Source of the DNA: Ruminococcus sp. UBA3855
Lineage (GTDB): Bacteria > Bacillota > Clostridia > Oscillospirales > Ruminococcaceae
NCBI GenBank assembly: GCA_002392545.1
Contig: DGHF01000051.1
Location: forward strand, 1-17,811
Reading direction: 5' to 3'
Length of the DNA stretch: 17,811 bases
The first letter of the stretch is position 1; each line of letters begins with the position of its first letter. The notes beneath the pieces are model-generated. The model made no database searches and was not told the origin of the DNA. It was given only the letters and a program-made list of their open reading frames with translations. Below are positions 14,861 through 17,811 of this stretch, piece after piece. The position numbers and the translations under genes were made by a program.

Positions 14861-15877
14861 CTAATCTTCATCAAATAATGTCATTTGTCCTTCACACTGC
14901 TTTCGCTTTGCTTTCATGAATAATTTGAATTCACGATACTGCAATGTGTACTCATAGGACTTCCCGAAAATATTTTTGACAGCTTTTGCTAATTTCGGCT
15001 CATATCGCTCCAACGTTTCAATATCTCTAAGAAACTTTGAATTAAATGGACACCCTGCACAGCCTGTCCGCTTCATGCCGTAAACCGTGTAGCAGGCACT
15101 ATGTACCACTTCAAACGCTTTTTCGTATTCCCTTTTGTCAGCATCAGACATCCAAAAAAGTGGCATATAAAACGGTTCTTTCGATTCCGGATAATAGCAC
15201 CCCTTGTATGCACCAGCACGGATACCGCCCTCCTGTTTGCGAATACCCATCAATTTCAATTGAATTTCTGGATGTTTTTTTATGTAAGAATGCGACACGT
15301 CTTTTTTGGCGCATTTACAGCATTTGTCAGATATTGGAAATTCGGGGGGGTACTTCATTAAGAATTCTTTCAGGAATGGAAATTTTGCAATCTGAAACAT
15401 GGATGCTTTGAATCCATCCTGAGCATGATAATAATTTGTCCACCAATGAAACCGCCAACAATTACCGTATTTTTCCTGCAACTGTTCTAACGGCAAATCC
15501 TCCCACTCAAAATTGCGGTTCTGCAATTCTCCAATCATTTGAGCGACATATTTTGTCAAAAATGGAACACCATTTTCCAGAACCGCACGGGGAACAGGCT
15601 TTTCAGGACGGATTCTTTCAATTTTGATTCCATATTTATCCTCTAGGAATGTCAAGTGGTCTTTTGTCGCCTGATATTCAATTCCCGTATCGAAAAATAC
15701 GAAACTGCATTTTCCGGCATATCCTAAACGGCACACCATATCGACAACAATATCACTATCCGAACCGCCAGAAACCGAAATCATCACTTTATCATATTTT
15801 TGCAGGATGCTGTCACACTTTGTAAAGGCATCTTCCACCATAACAGGAAGAAGCTGTAAATTTTGGATGTACTTCAT
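14861..15877 (-). CDS. PAPS reductase family / PP-loop ATP pyrophosphatase, phage type
   Basis: The 338-residue protein has the PP-loop SGGSDSD (36-42) that binds ATP or adenylyl sulfate, followed by FFDTGIEYQATKDHL, the family's conserved strand and helix. Cysteines lie at 186, 187 and 189 (DKCCKCAKKD), at 227 and 262, and at 273 and 276 (TGCAGCPFNS). That arrangement suggests an Fe-S cluster, as in DndC or assimilatory sulfonucleotide reductases. Phages often carry such proteins beside DNA methyltransferases, and their substrate is usually unknown; possible roles are DNA or nucleotide sulfur modification or cysteine supply. It lies 15 bases after the methyltransferase C-terminal piece and has an AAGGTGAAG binding site. 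No other Dnd genes are seen, so phosphorothioation is not supported. Confidence 0.75.
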   Translation of the reverse strand: MKYIQNLQLLPVMVEDAFTKCDSILQKYDKVMISVSGGSDSDIVVDMVCRLGYAGKCSFVFFDTGIEYQATKDHLTFLEDKYGIKIERIRPEKPVPRAVLENGVPFLTKYVAQMIGELQNRNFEWEDLPLEQLQEKYGNCWRFHWWTNYYHAQDGFKASMFQIAKFPFLKEFLMKYPPEFPISDKCCKCAKKDVSHSYIKKHPEIQLKLMGIRKQEGGIRAGAYKGCYYPESKEPFYMPLFWMSDADKREYEKAFEVVHSACYTVYGMKRTGCAGCPFNSKFLRDIETLERYEPKLAKAVKNIFGKSYEYTLQYREFKLFMKAKRKQCEGQMTLFDED

Positions 15878-15892
15878 GTCTTCACCTTCTTT

Positions 15893-16111
15893 CTATGCAA
15901 ATGCAAGCTGGACATAGCTTTCTTCTGTTTCGCCTGTCAATGCAGATTCTATCAAATGCCGGATAACGTCAACAGTCCAGCCGTTGCCAAGCATCTTGTA
16001 CGCTTGCGTGTCCGATACCGGAAATTTGTACCAGTCGGGAACGGTCTGCAATTTCATACATTCTGAAACAGTCAGTTTGCGAATGATGTAATAACCGTCC
16101 GGAACATTCAA
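15893..16111 (-). CDS. DNA cytosine-5 methyltransferase, C-terminal part (interrupted gene)
   Basis: The 72-residue frame starts at a TTG that is really an internal Leu codon. RKLTVSECMKLQTVPDWYKF matches motif IX and YKMLGNGWTVDVIRHLI matches motif X (the GN of the SAM pocket). Alone it cannot be an enzyme. It continues the methyltransferase begun at 17757. After removal of 749 bp, the TTG at 16860-16858 coincides with this TTG at 16111-16109 and the reading becomes GKTYPLNVPDGYYIIRKL, which has the length and sequence expected for this family. No ribosome binding site precedes it. Confidence 0.8.
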   Translation of the reverse strand: MNVPDGYYIIRKLTVSECMKLQTVPDWYKFPVSDTQAYKMLGNGWTVDVIRHLIESALTGETEESYVQLAFA

Positions 16112-16129
16112 TAGACCTGTTCGGAAATC

Positions 16130-16429
16130 TCAAAGGTTATGCTGAAAATTATAAATAGCACAAATAAGAGTGGCACGAAGTCCGAAACGTTTTCTTTTAT
16201 TTCTGTAGCGTGAAGAGAGAATACGGAAACGTTTAATGTATTCACCTCTGCAAAGAGTACAAACTTTTGTGATGTTGTCAATTCCTGATTTTCGCCTGTA
16301 TGCTGATTTGCAATTGTTAGAGCAGAATTTATTATGTCCGTTGCATATTGCTATGAATGTTTTTCCACAGTATTCGCATGAAAACTCTTTTTGTTCACAC
16401 AATTTTTCTTTTTCACTATGAACCCTCAA
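16130..16429 (-). CDS. Zinc-knuckle protein fragment inside the methyltransferase insertion (HNH-nuclease-associated type?)
   Basis: The frame is open from a stop near 16530, but no good start or binding site is seen; TTG 16429 is the first usable start (99 residues). FSCEYCGKTF, KFCSNNCKSAYRRKSGIDN and VCTLCRGEYI give three Cys pairs in the style found in phage or intron HNH-endonuclease zinc domains. After the third pair the sequence becomes basic and then hydrophobic and loses the pattern, which suggests a frameshift or truncation. No H-N-H catalytic core is present. It is probably a remnant; the nuclease link is only by resemblance. Confidence 0.4.
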   Translation of the reverse strand: MRVHSEKEKLCEQKEFSCEYCGKTFIAICNGHNKFCSNNCKSAYRRKSGIDNITKVCTLCRGEYIKRFRILSSRYRNKRKRFGLRATLICAIYNFQHNL

Positions 16430-16540
16430 TTCGTTTCTAACCGCTTTTCTGGTGGCTTCACAGGTTAGGCGGTATATTTTTATATCATCATCTGCAAAAG
16501 CCGTCAGAAAGCTACCAGTGCGGTTTAATCTGCATTCAAA

Positions 16541-16765
16541 TCATTCATGAATTACTATGTGCAAATATCCGTCCCATTGCCCTTTGACACTCTCAAACGG
16601 AATTATGCTTTCTACAGTATATTCTTTGAATTCACGCAATTTTTTCTTGTCTATCGTTGTCCCGTCATATACTTGCTCGCCTAGTGGGTATGTCCTGCTG
16701 TCTGATAGCTCAATTATGAATCTCGCATAGACTGAGAACATTCCAAATAATTCCTCAACCGTCAT
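16541..16765 (-). CDS. Small phage protein within the methyltransferase insertion, unknown function
   Basis: The 74-residue protein starts MTVEELFGMFSVYARFIIEL and contains GEQVYDGTTIDKKKLREFKE, followed by a strand-rich end (GYLHIVIHE). It looks like the small alpha/beta accessory proteins of Firmicute phages, with no known function. AAAGGAGAG lies about 8 bases before the ATG, so it is likely translated. Just before it, a frame ends in EESDYFDEMVKERAKNDG, overlapping this start. That looks like the tail of another small gene that has lost its beginning. Confidence 0.5.
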   Translation of the reverse strand: MTVEELFGMFSVYARFIIELSDSRTYPLGEQVYDGTTIDKKKLREFKEYTVESIIPFESVKGQWDGYLHIVIHE

Positions 16766-16821
16766 TCTTCGCTCTCTCCTTTACCATTTCATCAAAATAA
16801 TCAGATTCTTCCTGAAATATT

Positions 16822-17757
16822 TCATTTCTTCATAGTGTTGCTTATGCCAAACAGAACCAATGGATATGTTTTCCCGTCCTGCATAATCTTCTTGTTCTGT
16901 ACAAAGTACACACGATATTTCTTTTTCGGATTTTCCGTGCGGATTGCATATAGTCCGGTTTTTGAACCTAATCCGCCACCATTCGCAGTCAATGTGACTG
17001 ATTTTCCATTCACGTCATAGATTCTTACTGCCTGTGAATTTGAGACAGTTCCGTCACTATTCGGAAGATTTCCGATTCTGATTGCAACATTTGTTGCTGG
17101 TGTATGTTCAGCACTGTATTTCACAGGGTCAAAACCTTGACCAAATTTTAAGCGTTTTGCAGTCAAAGCAAGCGATTTCCCTGTAATCGTTGTAAATACC
17201 GGATTATCCAGAATATCTTTCACAAGCAACTTTTTGTTTTCCGGCTGAGGAATCCGGCATTTGCTGTATGTGCCGTCTGCATTCCGCTTGCCTACCCAGT
17301 AAAGCCGTTTCCGCAATTGCGCTGATACCAATGCAGAATTTATCATAATCGGTTCAAATCCGAACGTTTCCGAAATGCTTTCACGGATGAAATCAGACAT
17401 TGAAAAATTATTCTCATACAGGAAATATTCCGGTTCTGCTTCGTGCAATGCCCTGACATACTGCTGAAACAATTCCCATCCGATACCGCTTGCAACTGTC
17501 TCACGCTTTGCCGGATTCTGTGCAATGCTCCAGTATGTACACGGACTACCGCCAATCAACCAATCACATCCATTGTATTCCGTGAAATCGCCGTCAAACA
17601 CATCACCATGATGAACGATTTCAGGGAAGTTATATTTTGAGGTTGCAACTGCGTATTTGTCATTTTCGTAAGCGTGATATTCCTCTACCGGAATTCCTGC
17701 CTGACGAAATGCAATCATTCCACAGCTCATGCCATCAAATAAGGATAATACTTTCAT
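16822..17757 (-). CDS. DNA cytosine-5 methyltransferase, N-terminal and target-recognition part (interrupted gene)
   Basis: The enzyme would transfer a methyl group from SAM to C5 of cytosine in phage or host DNA. Visible motifs are I (LSLFDGMSCG, 4-13), II (AYENDKYAV), III (GDVFD), IV (GGSPCTYWS with catalytic C73), VI (YENN, E115, with ENN where ENV is usual) and VIII (SAQLRKRLYWVG, 145-156). A target-recognition region follows, with the repeated-looking VTLTANGGGLGSKTGLYAI. The native frame runs to Leu300. The last residues (VLFGISNTMKK, then TGA) come from inserted DNA, and motifs IX and X lie about 750 bp downstream. As it stands the product should be inactive unless the insert is removed or the C-terminal part complements it. 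An AAAGGAAA binding site precedes the ATG. Confidence 0.85.
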   Translation of the reverse strand: MKVLSLFDGMSCGMIAFRQAGIPVEEYHAYENDKYAVATSKYNFPEIVHHGDVFDGDFTEYNGCDWLIGGSPCTYWSIAQNPAKRETVASGIGWELFQQYVRALHEAEPEYFLYENNFSMSDFIRESISETFGFEPIMINSALVSAQLRKRLYWVGKRNADGTYSKCRIPQPENKKLLVKDILDNPVFTTITGKSLALTAKRLKFGQGFDPVKYSAEHTPATNVAIRIGNLPNSDGTVSNSQAVRIYDVNGKSVTLTANGGGLGSKTGLYAIRTENPKKKYRVYFVQNKKIMQDGKTYPLVLFGISNTMKK

Positions 17758-17811
17758 GGTTTATTTTCCTTTCTTTCTTTGTTGAACTATAAGCTCCGAT
17801 ACATTATGTCA

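Larger units (their letters stand above)
16109..16857 (-). mobile_element. 749-bp insertion in the cytosine methyltransferase gene
   Basis: The limits are inferred from the exact in-frame rejoining of the two methyltransferase parts. The true ends can slide by up to 4 bases because ATTG occurs on both sides. The insert carries a 74-codon ORF with a good binding site and a zinc-motif ORF. The terminal sequences are weakly alike in inverted orientation (CTGTTTGG near one end, CTGTTCGG near the other). The sequence shows neither a transposase nor clear intron core motifs. It could be an intron-like or homing-type insertion, or a piece acquired by phage recombination. Confidence 0.5.

Noticed and set aside
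16150..16240. Repeated palindrome AAACGTTT in the methyltransferase insert
   Set aside because: Two short copies about 40 bases apart in AT-rich DNA are compatible with chance and with the coding sequence.
16109..16860. Group I or group II intron in the methyltransferase gene
   Set aside because: No recognisable P7/R/S core, no GUGYG start or AY end, and the sliding junction does not give both a U before the 5' site and a G at the 3' end. It is kept as an open possibility in the finding, not as a feature.
1..17811. CRISPR arrays or riboswitches
   Set aside because: No regularly spaced repeats were found and no leader is long or structured enough to support a known riboswitch.

Overview
The window looks like a chromosome segment of a moderately low-GC Firmicute, most likely a gut-type member of Clostridia (Ruminococcus-like). 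The evidence is the strong AGGAGG-type ribosome binding sites, the sigma-A-type promoters, the TelA/YceG gene pair and the Clostridia-flavoured prophage genes. The genus is inference only.

Layout. (1) Positions 1-2095: the 3' end of a PRPP synthetase gene (+), a shared bidirectional terminator, then a leftward pair encoding a flavodoxin-fold oxidoreductase and a metallophosphoesterase with its own promoter. (2) Positions 2225-9030: a rightward cluster of six genes. They encode a secreted and membrane-anchored D,D-carboxypeptidase-fold protein whose three catalytic motifs are all altered, an ExbB/TolQ/MotA-like channel protein, an ExbD/TolR/MotB-like protein with the membrane Asp, a second anchored protein with an ExbD-like external domain, a long YceG-type protein and a TelA protein. 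The first four genes are tightly packed; the last two may also have their own promoter. (3) Positions 8996-11183: a leftward panB-panC-panD operon for pantothenate synthesis. (4) Positions 11239-11333: the terminator and 3' half of a tRNA-Ser(GGA) gene, cut in the anticodon loop. (5) Position 11334 to the window end: a prophage or phage-derived element integrated at that tRNA. It carries a tyrosine integrase beside the att site, a terminase-small-subunit-like gene, several zinc-finger or unknown small genes, a possible divergent ThyX-like protein, a PAPS-reductase-family protein and a cytosine-5 DNA methyltransferase gene interrupted by about 749 bp. The right end of the element lies outside the window.

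The most interesting part is the six-gene envelope cluster. An ion-driven ExbB/ExbD-type motor is encoded together with a catalytically dead, probably peptidoglycan-binding PBP-fold protein and the cytosolic TelA/YceG pair. The inferred picture is a membrane machine that reads or acts on the cell wall and signals to, or is powered for, TelA/YceG. I know of no named system with this composition. The second point of interest is the interrupted methyltransferase: removing 749 bp joins its two parts exactly, in frame, into a 371-residue enzyme with all expected motifs.
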